The notes under the pieces are model-generated. The model was not told the DNA's origin. It was given only the letters and a program-made list of their open reading frames with translations, and did no database searches. Of a stretch of DNA of 43,090 bases, positions 19,607 to 27,497 are shown one piece after another (position 1 is the first letter of the stretch; the number at the start of each line of letters is the position of its first letter). A program made the position numbers and the translations under genes. Source of the DNA: Cellulosimicrobium cellulans (GTDB taxonomy: Bacteria > Actinomycetota > Actinomycetes > Actinomycetales > Cellulomonadaceae); NCBI RefSeq assembly GCF_001722485.1, contig NZ_LWGL01000012.1, positions 1 through 43,090 of the forward strand, written 5' to 3'.

Positions 19607-19650
19607 CCCTGGGTGGTGGGTCGGCTGCTCGCTCACCCTGGGTGGTGGGT
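19607..19650 (+). repeat. direct repeat CCCTGGGTGGTGGGT after glgB
   Basis: The 15-mer occurs at 19607-19621 and 19636-19650, preceded both times by TGCTCG-like sequence. The second copy runs into the outer stem of the hairpin element. Confidence 0.85.
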
Positions 19651-19740
19651 GGGGTGGGGGCGCCGGGTCTACCATCCGCCGCTCGTGCCTCGCGGCTCCC
19701 GCCAGGCCCGCCACGACCCGGCGCCCCCACCCCTCCCACC
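19644..19740 (+). repeat. 3'-end hairpin element, copy 1 (after glgB)
   Basis: Strand is given in the glgB sense. The outer stem 19644-19669 / 19715-19740 is 26 bp with one mismatch. The 45-nt interior reads TACCATCC, inner stem GCCGC (19678-19682), loop TCGTGCCTC, GCGGC (19692-19696), then TCCCGCCAGGCCCGCCAC (partly counted with the closing GACCC). The same interior recurs at 30344-30430 and 33991-34073 with different but still paired stems. It may be a structured RNA or a DNA hairpin; the family is not recognised. Confidence 0.88.
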
Positions 19741-19814
19741 GGTGTCACGTCGCCTTCCGCTCCGCCTCCCAGGACGACGGCGTCCGGCTTCTGCGGTTCC
19801 AGCGGTCTCGTGGG

Positions 19815-19860
19815 ACGACGGCGGCCCGGTCACCTCGGGAGGTGACCGGGCCGCCGTCGT
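19815..19860. terminator. 21-bp perfect hairpin between glgB and the thioredoxin-fold gene
   Basis: 19815-19835 pairs without mismatch to 19840-19860 around a CGGG loop. It lies 24 nt beyond the stop of the minus-strand gene at 19885 and between convergent genes, so it probably ends transcription from both sides, though no T-run follows. Confidence 0.75.
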
Positions 19861-19884
19861 GCTGTGCCGCGCGGGGTGCGGGGG

Positions 19885-20835
19885 TCAGTACAGGCTGATC
19901 GCGAGGCGCTGGCGGGCCTTGCCGACGCGGGGGTCGGTCGGGCCGACGACCTCGAAGTAGTCGAGGAGGCGCACGCGCAGCTTCTCCTTGCCGTCCGCGT
20001 CCGCGCCCGGCAGGAGGTCGAGCAGGCGCCCGAGGGCGTCGTCGACCTTGCCGCCGAGAAGGTCGAGGTCGGCCACCGCGAGCTGGGCGTCGACGTCGGT
20101 CGGGGCGTCCGCGGCCGCGGCACGGACCGTCGCGAGGTCCGCGCCGCGCGTGCGCTGCAGGAGCCGGACCTGCGCGAGCCCCGCGACGGCGAGCGCGTCC
20201 TTCGGGTCCTGCTTGATCGCCGTCGTGTACGCCGCGACCGCGGCGTCGAGGTCGTCGCGCTCGATCGCGTCGTACGCCTCCTGGTGCAGCGGCGGGAGCT
20301 CGGGCTCGGGCTCCGCAGCCGGTGCCGCGGCGTCCGGGGACGTGCCGTCGGCGCCCTGGGCCGGGGCGCGCCCGGTGACGCCGTTCGCCTCGGCCGCCTG
20401 CAGCACCTGGTCGAGGACCGCGCGCACCTGCTCCGCCGGGGCGGCGCCCTGGAACAGCGGCACCGGCTGGCCCTGCAGCACGGCGACGACCGTGGGGACG
20501 CCCTGCACCTGGAACGCCGCGGCGATCTGGGGGTACGTCTGCGCGTCGACGCGCGCGAGGAGGAACCGGCCCGCGTACTCGTCGGCGAGGGCCCCGAGCT
20601 CCGTGCCGAGCTGGGCGTTCGCCTGGTCGGTCGGGATCCAGAGCAGCACCACGATCGGGTACTGCGTCGAGTCCTGGACCAGCTGCGGGAACGTCTCGTC
20701 GGTGACGTCGACGACGTACCCGCCGGCCGCGGGAGCGCCGCCCTCCTGCCCCGGCGGGGGCGCCTGCGGACGGGTCAGCGCGGAGAGGTCGACCGCTCCG
20801 CGCACGTCGAACGTCGGCTGGGTGGGTTCGCTCAT
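19885..20835 (-). CDS. thioredoxin-fold / TPR protein, CnoX (YbbN)-like, without CxxC
   Basis: 316 residues. A thioredoxin fold (about 40-150) is joined by an Ala/Pro/Glu linker (about 155-190) to TPR-like helices (about 190-316). This is the plan of YbbN/CnoX, a cytoplasmic chaperone-associated holdase in E. coli; the role here is inferred. The active-site position that is WCxxC in thioredoxin reads LLWIPTDQAN (64-73) with no cysteine, while the cis-proline loop GVPT (112-115) is kept, so it cannot act as a dithiol reductase. ATG 20835 is preceded by TAGGAT and a 6-nt spacer, suggesting its own leaderless promoter even though the lipoprotein gene ends only 19 nt upstream. Confidence 0.85.
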   Translation of the reverse strand: MSEPTQPTFDVRGAVDLSALTRPQAPPPGQEGGAPAAGGYVVDVTDETFPQLVQDSTQYPIVVLLWIPTDQANAQLGTELGALADEYAGRFLLARVDAQTYPQIAAAFQVQGVPTVVAVLQGQPVPLFQGAAPAEQVRAVLDQVLQAAEANGVTGRAPAQGADGTSPDAAAPAAEPEPELPPLHQEAYDAIERDDLDAAVAAYTTAIKQDPKDALAVAGLAQVRLLQRTRGADLATVRAAAADAPTDVDAQLAVADLDLLGGKVDDALGRLLDLLPGADADGKEKLRVRLLDYFEVVGPTDPRVGKARQRLAISLY

Positions 20836-20841
20836 GGGTGC

Positions 20842-20847
20842 ATCCTA
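20842..20847 (-). promoter_or_regulatory. -10-like hexamer of the thioredoxin-fold gene
   Basis: Minus-strand TAGGAT, 6 nt, then ATG 20835. It lies in the 19-nt gap after the lipoprotein gene. Confidence 0.5.
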
Positions 20848-20854
20848 CGGAGCG

Positions 20855-21883
20855 TCAGGAGTTCGCGATCGACGTCGCGACGTGCTCCGTCCCGAGCACC
20901 CGGACCTGCTCCTCCGACCCCGCCGGCGGCACGTACATCGCGACGACGTCGACGTAGCCGACCTTGAGCACGTTCGACGCCTGGGTCGAGCCGAACAGCG
21001 CCTTCTCGGTCTCGGTCGACGGCGGGACGACCGCGCCCTCCTCCGCCGACATGGTCTCGGCCGACGTCATCGCGCCGACGACGAGCGCGCCGCCGTCGGC
21101 GGTCCGCACCGCCCGGACGGGCTCGTCCGGGTTCGGCGTGAAGGTCAGGGAGTAGGAGCCCGCCGCGGGCGCGAGGGCGTCGTTCCACAGCTTCGCCCGC
21201 TCCGCGAGCAGCGAGCGGAACGAGTCGTCCGGGAACGTGCCGGCGAAGCTCGACGACGCGCCCACGTTGAGGACATCCGCGTACTGCGCGATCGCGTCCG
21301 CCGGCGAGACGATGAGCGAGTCGTCGTCCGGGGCGACGGCCTCGCTGCCGAGGGTGGGCGCCGCGAAGCTGGGCAGGGTCGTGCTCGGGAACAACCGCAC
21401 CCAGCCCCACAGCTCGTACTGCTCGCGGGGCCCGGCCTGCTCGTACACCGTCAGCCGCGGGGACTGCAGGCTCTCCGGCTGGACGCTCACGGCGTACGAC
21501 GTGCGCGGCCAGTCCTGCGTCGTCGGGATGACGACCTGCTGCACGTCGGTCGGCAGCTCGGTCACGAGGTCGGCGTTGCCCCGCGTCTTGGCGACGGACA
21601 GCTGGCTCGTGCGGATCGCGAGCGCCGGGCCCGTGAGCCGCCCCTCGAGCAGCGCGGGGTCGTTGGCGGCCCCGGCCTCCTCGAGCGCGCCACCGACGGC
21701 GGCGAGCACCTCGGCCTCCTGGCTCTCGTCCAGCACGGGCGGCGGGGTCGCGGGGCTCTCGTCGGGCTCGGGCGTGGGCAGGGGCGCCGCGCACCCCGCG
21801 AGGAGGACGACGCCCGCGGCGGCTGCGACCGCGCCGAGGCGAGCCCGGCGCGGGCGGAGGGCGGAGCGGTGGGTCGGGCTCAT
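20855..21883 (-). CDS. secreted lipoprotein of unknown function
   Basis: 342 residues. The signal peptide has basic residues (HRSALRPRRAR), a hydrophobic run and the lipobox LLAGC with C31 as the lipidated cysteine; a Pro/Glu-rich tether (about 32-55) follows. The rest looks globular, with WGWVRLFPSTTLPSFAAPTL and a duplicated-looking alpha/beta pattern, and resembles conserved actinobacterial lipoproteins of unknown role. ATG 21881-21883 overlaps the TGA of the upstream membrane-protein gene as ATGA, and GAAGGAC lies about 9 nt before it, so the two are coupled and probably act together at the cell surface. Confidence 0.78.
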   Translation of the reverse strand: MSPTHRSALRPRRARLGAVAAAAGVVLLAGCAAPLPTPEPDESPATPPPVLDESQEAEVLAAVGGALEEAGAANDPALLEGRLTGPALAIRTSQLSVAKTRGNADLVTELPTDVQQVVIPTTQDWPRTSYAVSVQPESLQSPRLTVYEQAGPREQYELWGWVRLFPSTTLPSFAAPTLGSEAVAPDDDSLIVSPADAIAQYADVLNVGASSSFAGTFPDDSFRSLLAERAKLWNDALAPAAGSYSLTFTPNPDEPVRAVRTADGGALVVGAMTSAETMSAEEGAVVPPSTETEKALFGSTQASNVLKVGYVDVVAMYVPPAGSEEQVRVLGTEHVATSIANS

Positions 21884-23013
21884 CGGGTGCTGTCCTTCGT
21901 CTCGTCCGTCTCGTCGCGCGGCGTCCCGGACTCCGACGTCCCGGCGCTGAAGCCCCAGGCGCGTCGCCAGGCGTCCGCGCGAGTCGTGGCGCTGTCCTGC
22001 TCGGTCGGGTGCGCGGTCGTCGGGTCCACGACCGGCTGCGCGGCCGTCTTCGGCCGCTTGTCTCGCGGCACGACGGGGATCTGGCCCGTCAGCCACGCAC
22101 GGCGGGGCTTCTGCGGACGCCCCGGCTGGGCCGCCAGGCGCTCCGCCTCCTCGCGCTCGCGCAGCTGGCGGCGCGTGAGCGTGCGCACCTCGGCGGTGTC
22201 CGCCGGCGGCTCCTCGGCCCGGTCCGGGGTGCCGGACGCCGTACGGGCCCGCTCGGCGTCGCCGCCCCCGGCCGGAGCCACGACGGGCGTCGCGCCGGTC
22301 TCCCCGCGCCGCCCGGACGTCTTGCGCCGCCCCGGCCGCAGGCTCGCGGCGCCGATGCCCAGCCCGAGCAGGATCAGCACGATCCCGCCGATCACGCCGG
22401 GCCACAGGTACGGCGTCTCGACCTCGCGCGGCCACGACAGCTCGAGCGTCGGCGCGGCCGCGCCCTCCCCCACGCCGGCGGCGAGGAGCTGCCAGCGGCC
22501 GGGCTGGTCGGACCAGCGCAGCGACACGGAGCCCGCGCCGGACGCCTCGGCGACCCACATGTCGGAGCCCGCGGGGTCGATCCCGACGGCCGCGGTCTCC
22601 TCGGTGTCCGCCGGCGCCTCGGTCTCCTCGGCGGGCGTCTCGGTGCCCTCGGCGGGTGCCTCGTCCTCGGCGGCCTCCTCGGGCGTCACCTGGGTCGTGG
22701 CGAGCCGGTCCCAGTCGGCGAGGCCGGTCACGGCGCCGTGCGGGTCCTGCCCGACCCAGCCGGTGACGTCGACCTCCCGGCCGATCGCCAGGGTCACCTC
22801 CTGCTCGCCGGGCGCGGTCGCGCGGATCGTGACGTCCGCGTCCACGAGGTCGAGCACGCCCGGCTCGGTGACGAGCATCGTCCCGTCGCCCGTGAACGCG
22901 GTGGTCGCCGTGACCGTGTCGCTGTCCCGCCACACCGTGGCTGACGCGACGCCGAGGCCGACGGCCACGAGCCCCGCCACGAGCAGGACCGCGGCGATGA
23001 TTCGTTGCAGCAC
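21880..23013 (-). CDS. two-span membrane protein of unknown function
   Basis: 377 residues. A first membrane segment (about 4-25) is followed by an exported part of about 175 residues containing a Glu/Thr/Ala/Pro-rich stretch (about 110-140). The second membrane segment, LWPGVIGGIVLILLGLGIGA (about 203-222), leads to a basic, probably disordered cytoplasmic tail with RRKTSGRR and LTRRQLREREEAERLAAQ. I do not recognise the family. The start is GTG 23011-23013 with GAAGGGAAG upstream; the longer open frame lacks a better site. It is the first gene of a minus-strand set with the lipoprotein (ATGA overlap) and is divergent from the coiled-coil gene over 288 nt. Confidence 0.75.
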   Translation of the reverse strand: MLQRIIAAVLLVAGLVAVGLGVASATVWRDSDTVTATTAFTGDGTMLVTEPGVLDLVDADVTIRATAPGEQEVTLAIGREVDVTGWVGQDPHGAVTGLADWDRLATTQVTPEEAAEDEAPAEGTETPAEETEAPADTEETAAVGIDPAGSDMWVAEASGAGSVSLRWSDQPGRWQLLAAGVGEGAAAPTLELSWPREVETPYLWPGVIGGIVLILLGLGIGAASLRPGRRKTSGRRGETGATPVVAPAGGGDAERARTASGTPDRAEEPPADTAEVRTLTRRQLREREEAERLAAQPGRPQKPRRAWLTGQIPVVPRDKRPKTAAQPVVDPTTAHPTEQDSATTRADAWRRAWGFSAGTSESGTPRDETDETKDSTR

Positions 23014-23301
23014 CGAGCTTCCCTTCGTCGATCGACGTTCCAGGATAGGTGCCAAAGCGCCGACGGATCGAGTGCGGGGCCGCGTGCGCAGATCCTCACC
23101 AAGTGTTCACGCCACGGCCTCGCACCCGTCCCACCGCGACGCGCCGGGTGATCCAATCCGGGTATTCAGGGCACCCGACGGCACGTATCCTGGGTGGATC
23201 GAACAGGGCCGCGGCGCGACCGTCGCCCTCCGACCAACGCTGGGGGCGCGAGGTCGCCCGGCGGTGGTTGCTCAGGACGAACCACACCGGAGGTCATCGA
23301 C

Positions 23302-24744
23302 GTGTCCGACGAGCGCACGCTCTTCCCCATCACCATGCGCGGCTACGACCGTGTCCAGGTCGAGGCTCAGCTCGCGAAGCTGGAGAAGGCGCTCGAGGAC
23401 GCGCGCACCCGCCTCGAGGCGTCGGACTCGCGCGTCATGCAGCTCACCACCGAGCTGGGGGACGCCCAGCGGCAGCTGCGCGAGGCGGACCGCCCCTCGT
23501 ACGCGGGCCTCGGCTCCCGGATCGAGCAGCTCATGCGCTCGGCCGAGGAGCAGTCGGCCGACATCCTGTCGCAGGCGAACAGCCAGGCCGCGGACATCAT
23601 GGCCCGCGCGAAGCTCTCCGCGGGGCAGGTGCGCTCGCGCGCCGAGAACGAGGTGGCCGAGCTGCTCAACAGCGCGCGCCTCGAGGCGGAGGAGATCCGC
23701 ACCACGAGCGCCTCGGAGGCCGAGAGCACCCTGGTGAGCGCGCAGCGTCGCGCCGAGGAGCTCGTGGGCTCCGCGGAGCGCGAGGCCGCCCGCATCCAGA
23801 GCGCCATCGCCACGGAGGAGAGCGAGCGCCGGGCGTCGCTCGAGCGCGAGCTCGGCACGCTGCGCGCCTCGGTCGAGCGCGAGACCACGGAGCTGCGCGT
23901 CACGACCGAGCGCGAGGCCGCCGAGCTGCGCGCCCGCGTCGCCGCCGAGACCGCGGCCCAGCGCGAGACGGCGGAGCGCGAGGCGGCGGAGCTCCTGGAG
24001 AACGCGCGCCGCGAGGCGCAGCGCCAGGTCGACGAGGCCCAGCGCAAGGCGTCCGAGGCGGCGAACGCCGTCACGTCGGAGATGGAGCAGCTGCGCGACC
24101 AGGCGCGCACCGCGCTCGCCGACGCCGAGCTCGACATCGTCCGCCGTCGCGAGGAGGCCGAGCGCGAGAACGCCGAGCGCCACGCGACCGCGAAGGCCGA
24201 GACGGAGAAGCTCGTCGCGACCGCCGAGGAGCACGCGGCGGAGGCCGAGAAGCGCGTCGCGCTCGCGCTCGAGCAGGCGGAGAAGGTCCGCGCGGAGTCC
24301 GACGCCTACGTCAAGGACCTCATGTCGACCGCGCGCCGCAACGCCGACCGCATCGTCGCCGAGGCGCGCGAGTTCGCGGAGCAGACCGTGGGCGACGCCA
24401 AGGCGGAGGCGGAGCAGCAGCGCGCCGTGGCCCAGCGCCAGCTCGAGGACCTCACGCGTCAGCACGACTCGATCAACACCTACCTCGACGAGCTCCGCGG
24501 CCTCCTCGGCGACCAGGAGGGCACCAAGGCGCCCGCACGCCCGGCCCCCGTGCCGATGCCGGCGTCCACGCCCGCACAGCAGGCGCGCGCGGCGCAGCTC
24601 CTCACGGCGGAGTTCCCCGTCGTCCCGGAGGACGCGGTGACGAAGGTCGCGACCGTGAAGGCGCCGGAGCAGCCGGAGCAGGACGCCGACCCGGCGGCGA
24701 AGAAGCCCGCCCGTCGCGACGGCGACGCGCAGGCGTCGGCCTGA
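23302..24744 (+). CDS. DivIVA/Scy-like long coiled-coil protein
   Basis: 480 residues, almost all heptad-like coiled coil (about 17-405) rich in Glu, Ala, Arg and Gln, with repeated AEREAAEL-type blocks, then a Pro/Ala/Lys-rich tail. The N terminus FPITMRGYDRVQVEAQLAKL resembles the membrane-curvature domain start of DivIVA proteins. In actinobacteria, DivIVA, Scy and FilP build polar scaffolds that place the cell-wall machinery; this protein probably belongs to that group, which is an inference from composition and the N terminus. GTG 23302 is chosen because GGAGG stands 8 nt before it. A TATCCT hexamer at about 23187 could be the promoter. One nucleotide separates its stop from the next ATG. 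Confidence 0.8.
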   Translation: MSDERTLFPITMRGYDRVQVEAQLAKLEKALEDARTRLEASDSRVMQLTTELGDAQRQLREADRPSYAGLGSRIEQLMRSAEEQSADILSQANSQAADIMARAKLSAGQVRSRAENEVAELLNSARLEAEEIRTTSASEAESTLVSAQRRAEELVGSAEREAARIQSAIATEESERRASLERELGTLRASVERETTELRVTTEREAAELRARVAAETAAQRETAEREAAELLENARREAQRQVDEAQRKASEAANAVTSEMEQLRDQARTALADAELDIVRRREEAERENAERHATAKAETEKLVATAEEHAAEAEKRVALALEQAEKVRAESDAYVKDLMSTARRNADRIVAEAREFAEQTVGDAKAEAEQQRAVAQRQLEDLTRQHDSINTYLDELRGLLGDQEGTKAPARPAPVPMPASTPAQQARAAQLLTAEFPVVPEDAVTKVATVKAPEQPEQDADPAAKKPARRDGDAQASA

Positions 24745-24745
24745 C

Positions 24746-25186
24746 ATGACCGGCACGCCGCCCCGTCCGGCTGCCGACGCCGACGCCTGGCGCCGGCAGC
24801 GGACGGAGGCGGCCGAGCACCAGCAGCGCGAGCTGGACCGCCGGCGCGCGCAGGAGAGCGCCGCGGCGCGTGCGCTCCTCGCCGACTTCGTCGTCGCCGC
24901 GCGCGAGCGCGGCGTCCCTCCCGAGCCGTTGCGCGCCCGCGCGTTCACGGGCGGCGCGACGTACCGCACGGGCGTGGAGGGCTGGTACCTGCGCCGCAAC
25001 CGCAGCGTCGCGGTCGGGACGGACGGCGCCTTCTACGTGCTGGGCGTGCCCGCCAGCCTCGCAGCCCGCGTCCGGGGCGCGACGCTCGAGCCGTCCGACC
25101 CGCCGCTCGTGCTCGGCAAGGGCGGGCGCGACGGCGAGTCCGTGGACCTCGCCGACGCGCTCGCCCGCCTGCTCGACGGGTCCTGA
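24746..25186 (+). CDS. small conserved protein of unknown function
   Basis: 146 residues. A charged helix (about 12-60, rich in Arg, Gln, Glu and Ala) leads to a compact alpha/beta part with GVEGWYLRRNRSVAVGTDGA then FYVLGVP and a C-terminal helix. Similar short proteins occur beside polarity or coiled-coil genes in related actinobacteria; no function is known to me. It is co-transcribed with the coiled-coil gene, since only 1 nt separates stop and ATG. It is convergent with the hydrolase gene over 69 nt, where GCGTGATCACGC (25232-25243) forms a 12-bp palindrome. Confidence 0.75.
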   Translation: MTGTPPRPAADADAWRRQRTEAAEHQQRELDRRRAQESAAARALLADFVVAARERGVPPEPLRARAFTGGATYRTGVEGWYLRRNRSVAVGTDGAFYVLGVPASLAARVRGATLEPSDPPLVLGKGGRDGESVDLADALARLLDGS

Positions 25187-25255
25187 CGACCGGCCCGGTT
25201 CACCGGCTCCGACCGGGGCGGACCTGCCGCCGCGTGATCACGCCGCGGTCGCTGC

Positions 25256-26041
25256 TCAGGAGGCGCGCGCGACGAGGTCGGCGAGCGCGTCGGCCACCGC
25301 GGCCGCGTCCTCGACCGCGCTGAGGTGCCCCGCGGCCTGCACCCGCACGAGCCGGGACCGCGACGCGGCCTGCGCCATGTGCTCGGCCTCCGCGGCGGGC
25401 GTGACGCCGTCCTCCTCGCCGACGACCACGGTCACCGGCCCGGCGAAGGACTCCAGGACGTGCGTGCGGTCGGGGCGTGCCGCCATCGCCCGCTGCGACC
25501 ACGCGATCCCCGCGGGCCGCTGCTCGCGGATCCACTGCTCGAGGCGGTCCGTGAGCTCCGGTCGCACCGCGCGGCTCGTCTCCCCCAGGACGACCGCCGG
25601 CATCCCGAGCACCGGGTCCACCGTCTGCGAGGACTCCGCGGCGTCCGCGACGCGGAGGCGGTTCGCCCGCGCCTCCTCGGAGTCGGCGGTCGACTTCGTG
25701 TCGACGAGGCCGAGGGCGGAGACGAGGCCCGGCTCGCGCTCGGCCAGGGCGAGCGCGACGTACCCGCCCATCGACAGCCCGGCCACGACGGCGCGCGTGA
25801 TCCCCGCCCGGGCCAGGGCGGCGGCGGTCGCGTCCGCGGCGGCCTCGATCGTCGGCGGCTGCGGCCCGTCGGGGCTCTGCCCCATCCCGGGGAGGTCGAC
25901 GGCCACCACGGTCTGGTCCTCGGGCAGCGCCTCGACGAGGTCCGTCCACATGCGGTGGTCGACCGGGAAGGCGTGCAGCAGGACGAGCGGGGTGCCGGAC
26001 CCCTCGCGCAGCGTGTACGTCTCGAGCTCGGGCGTCGTCAC
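25256..26041 (-). CDS. alpha/beta hydrolase, enol-lactonase/esterase-like
   Basis: 261 residues with a complete alpha/beta-hydrolase core: oxyanion-hole HAFP (23-26), nucleophile elbow GLSMGG with S90, acid D211 (VVVGEEDGVTP) and H239 (AAGHLSAVED). It is closest in layout to 3-oxoadipate enol-lactonase-type proteins, but no aromatic pathway genes are near, so substrate is open. The frame continues upstream through the next gene's antisense-like frame; GTG 26039-26041 is chosen because a strong GGAGGAG precedes it by 6 nt. It follows another alpha/beta hydrolase gene by 31 nt and is probably in its operon. Confidence 0.85.
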   Translation of the reverse strand: MTTPELETYTLREGSGTPLVLLHAFPVDHRMWTDLVEALPEDQTVVAVDLPGMGQSPDGPQPPTIEAAADATAAALARAGITRAVVAGLSMGGYVALALAEREPGLVSALGLVDTKSTADSEEARANRLRVADAAESSQTVDPVLGMPAVVLGETSRAVRPELTDRLEQWIREQRPAGIAWSQRAMAARPDRTHVLESFAGPVTVVVGEEDGVTPAAEAEHMAQAASRSRLVRVQAAGHLSAVEDAAAVADALADLVARAS

Positions 26042-26072
26042 GTCGTCTCCTCCGGGGGTGTGCTCGGGTCGG

Positions 26073-26951
26073 TCAGTCCGCGACGCCGTCGGTGCGGCTC
26101 GCGTCGTAGCTCGCCTGGTCGCTCGCCTCGGTGTCCTGGTCGGCGTCGCGCGCCGGCTCCCCGTCCCCGACCCATGTCGTGGGCAGCGGCAGCGGGTGCC
26201 CGGGGCGCACGTGCCCCACGATCTCGTCGAGCACGCGGCGCACCGACGCCTCCCCCACCCACAGGTGCTTGGCACCGTCGACGCCGATGACCTCCGCCTG
26301 GCGCACGCGCGCGAACCGGCGGCGCGCCTCGTCGGGGCGCAGGTAGTCGTCGAGCTCGGGGACGAGCACGACGAGCGGCTTGCCGAACTCGTCCCAGCGG
26401 TCGAGGTCGGCGTCGGTGGCCCGGTGCAGCGGCGGCGAGAGCAGGATCGCGCCCTCCACGGCGGGGTCCGTGCCGTGCTTGAGCGCGAGCTCCGTGCCGA
26501 ACGACCAGCCGACGAGCCACGGGCGCGGCAGGTCGTGGAACTCCGCGAACTCGATCGCGGCCGCGACGTCGAAGCGCTCGGCCTCGCCGCCGTCGAACGC
26601 GCCCTCGCTCGTGCCACGCGGCGACGAGGTGCCGCGCGTGTTGAAGCGCAGCACCGCGAGGTCCGCGAGCGCCGGCAGCCGCCACGCCGCCTTGCGGTAC
26701 ACGTGCGAGTCCATGTAGCCGCCGTGCGTCGGCAGCGGGTGGAGCGTGAGGAGCGTCGCCACGGGGTCGCGGTCCTCGGGGAGCGCGAGCTCCCCGACGA
26801 GCGTGAGACCGTCGGCCGTGTGCAGCTCGACGTCCTCACGGCGCGCCGGCAGGACGGTCAGGGACCGGATCGGGGTGCTGCCCTCGGCCGGGGCGGGCAC
26901 GGGCTCGGACGAGGCGGTGTCGGACGGCGCGGCGTCGGGTGCGGTGCTCAT
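26073..26951 (-). CDS. alpha/beta hydrolase, dienelactone-hydrolase-like
   Basis: 292 residues. After a 30-residue acidic, Ser/Pro-rich leader comes LHTADGLTLVGELALPEDRD, then the HPLPTHGGYMDSHV loop, nucleophile elbow GWSFG with S150, acid around D201/D202 (VPELDDYL) and H229 (DGAKHLWVGE). This matches COG2945-type predicted hydrolases that act on small esters or lipids; the substrate is unknown. ATG 26949-26951 lies 8 nt behind a TAGGCT hexamer, so its 5' leader may be only a base or two. The C-terminal tail (about 265-292) is acidic and probably disordered. It is second in a minus-strand run of three genes. Confidence 0.82.
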   Translation of the reverse strand: MSTAPDAAPSDTASSEPVPAPAEGSTPIRSLTVLPARREDVELHTADGLTLVGELALPEDRDPVATLLTLHPLPTHGGYMDSHVYRKAAWRLPALADLAVLRFNTRGTSSPRGTSEGAFDGGEAERFDVAAAIEFAEFHDLPRPWLVGWSFGTELALKHGTDPAVEGAILLSPPLHRATDADLDRWDEFGKPLVVLVPELDDYLRPDEARRRFARVRQAEVIGVDGAKHLWVGEASVRRVLDEIVGHVRPGHPLPLPTTWVGDGEPARDADQDTEASDQASYDASRTDGVAD

Positions 26952-27002
26952 CGTCGTCGAGCCTAGTTGCTTCGGCGCCGCCCGCTCCTCCGGTGCCGCC
27001 GC

Positions 27003-27308
27003 TCAGCGGGGACGACGGCGCTCGCGCGCCTGCCAGCACGACGTGTGCCAGTGCCGGCGGTTCTCGAGCGCGGTCTCGGTGCCGAAGAACGAGTCCTCCT
27101 GCCACGCGACGACGTGCCCGGTCCCCGGCGGGATCTCCTGACGGCAGCCCGGGCACAGGTACGTCTTGGAGCTGCCGCGCACCGTGCGCACGGTCCACTC
27201 GCCGTCGGACCCGGACTCGCGGCGCGCACCCCCGAGGGCGCGGTCGAGGTCGAGCGGGGCGTGCTCGGCGCCCCAGGGTCGCTTGCGGGAGGGTCTGCGG
27301 GACGGCAC
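27003..27308 (-). CDS. small zinc-ribbon-like conserved actinobacterial protein
   Basis: 101 residues. A basic N terminus (SRRPSRKRPWG) precedes a compact part with YLCPGCRQEIPPGTGHVVAW and, later, HWHTSCW. The Cys-x2-Cys and His-x-x-x-Cys pairs suggest one metal site. Proteins with this pattern are conserved in actinobacteria, often mis-titled ATP/GTP-binding; no biochemical role is known to me. GTG 27306-27308 sits 6 nt behind CATGAT, so it may be leaderless; the GGAGGG directly before it is too close for a normal ribosome site. It is divergent from the FKBP gene. Confidence 0.75.
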   Translation of the reverse strand: MPSRRPSRKRPWGAEHAPLDLDRALGGARRESGSDGEWTVRTVRGSSKTYLCPGCRQEIPPGTGHVVAWQEDSFFGTETALENRRHWHTSCWQARERRRPR

Positions 27309-27314
27309 CCCTCC

Positions 27315-27320
27315 ATCATG
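27315..27320 (-). promoter_or_regulatory. -10-like hexamer of the zinc-ribbon-like gene
   Basis: Minus-strand CATGAT, 6 nt, then GTG 27308. A weaker match to TANNNT than the others. Confidence 0.35.
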
Positions 27321-27497
27321 ACCCGACGACCGGCGGTCACCCGAACCCCGGCCGCTCCCAGCGGGCGTCCAGACCGTGCGGCTAGAGTGACCCGGCCGGT
27401 GCCGCACCGTGGCCGAGGACGTCGACGCGACGGGCTCGGCCGGCGCGACACAGACCCCGACGGCGCGCGCGTCGTCCCCTCGACCGAAGGACCCCTC

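Noticed and set aside
25232-25243. Palindrome GCGTGATCACGC between convergent genes
   Set aside because: A single 12-bp palindrome with no second copy or promoter nearby; could be chance or part of a weak hairpin.
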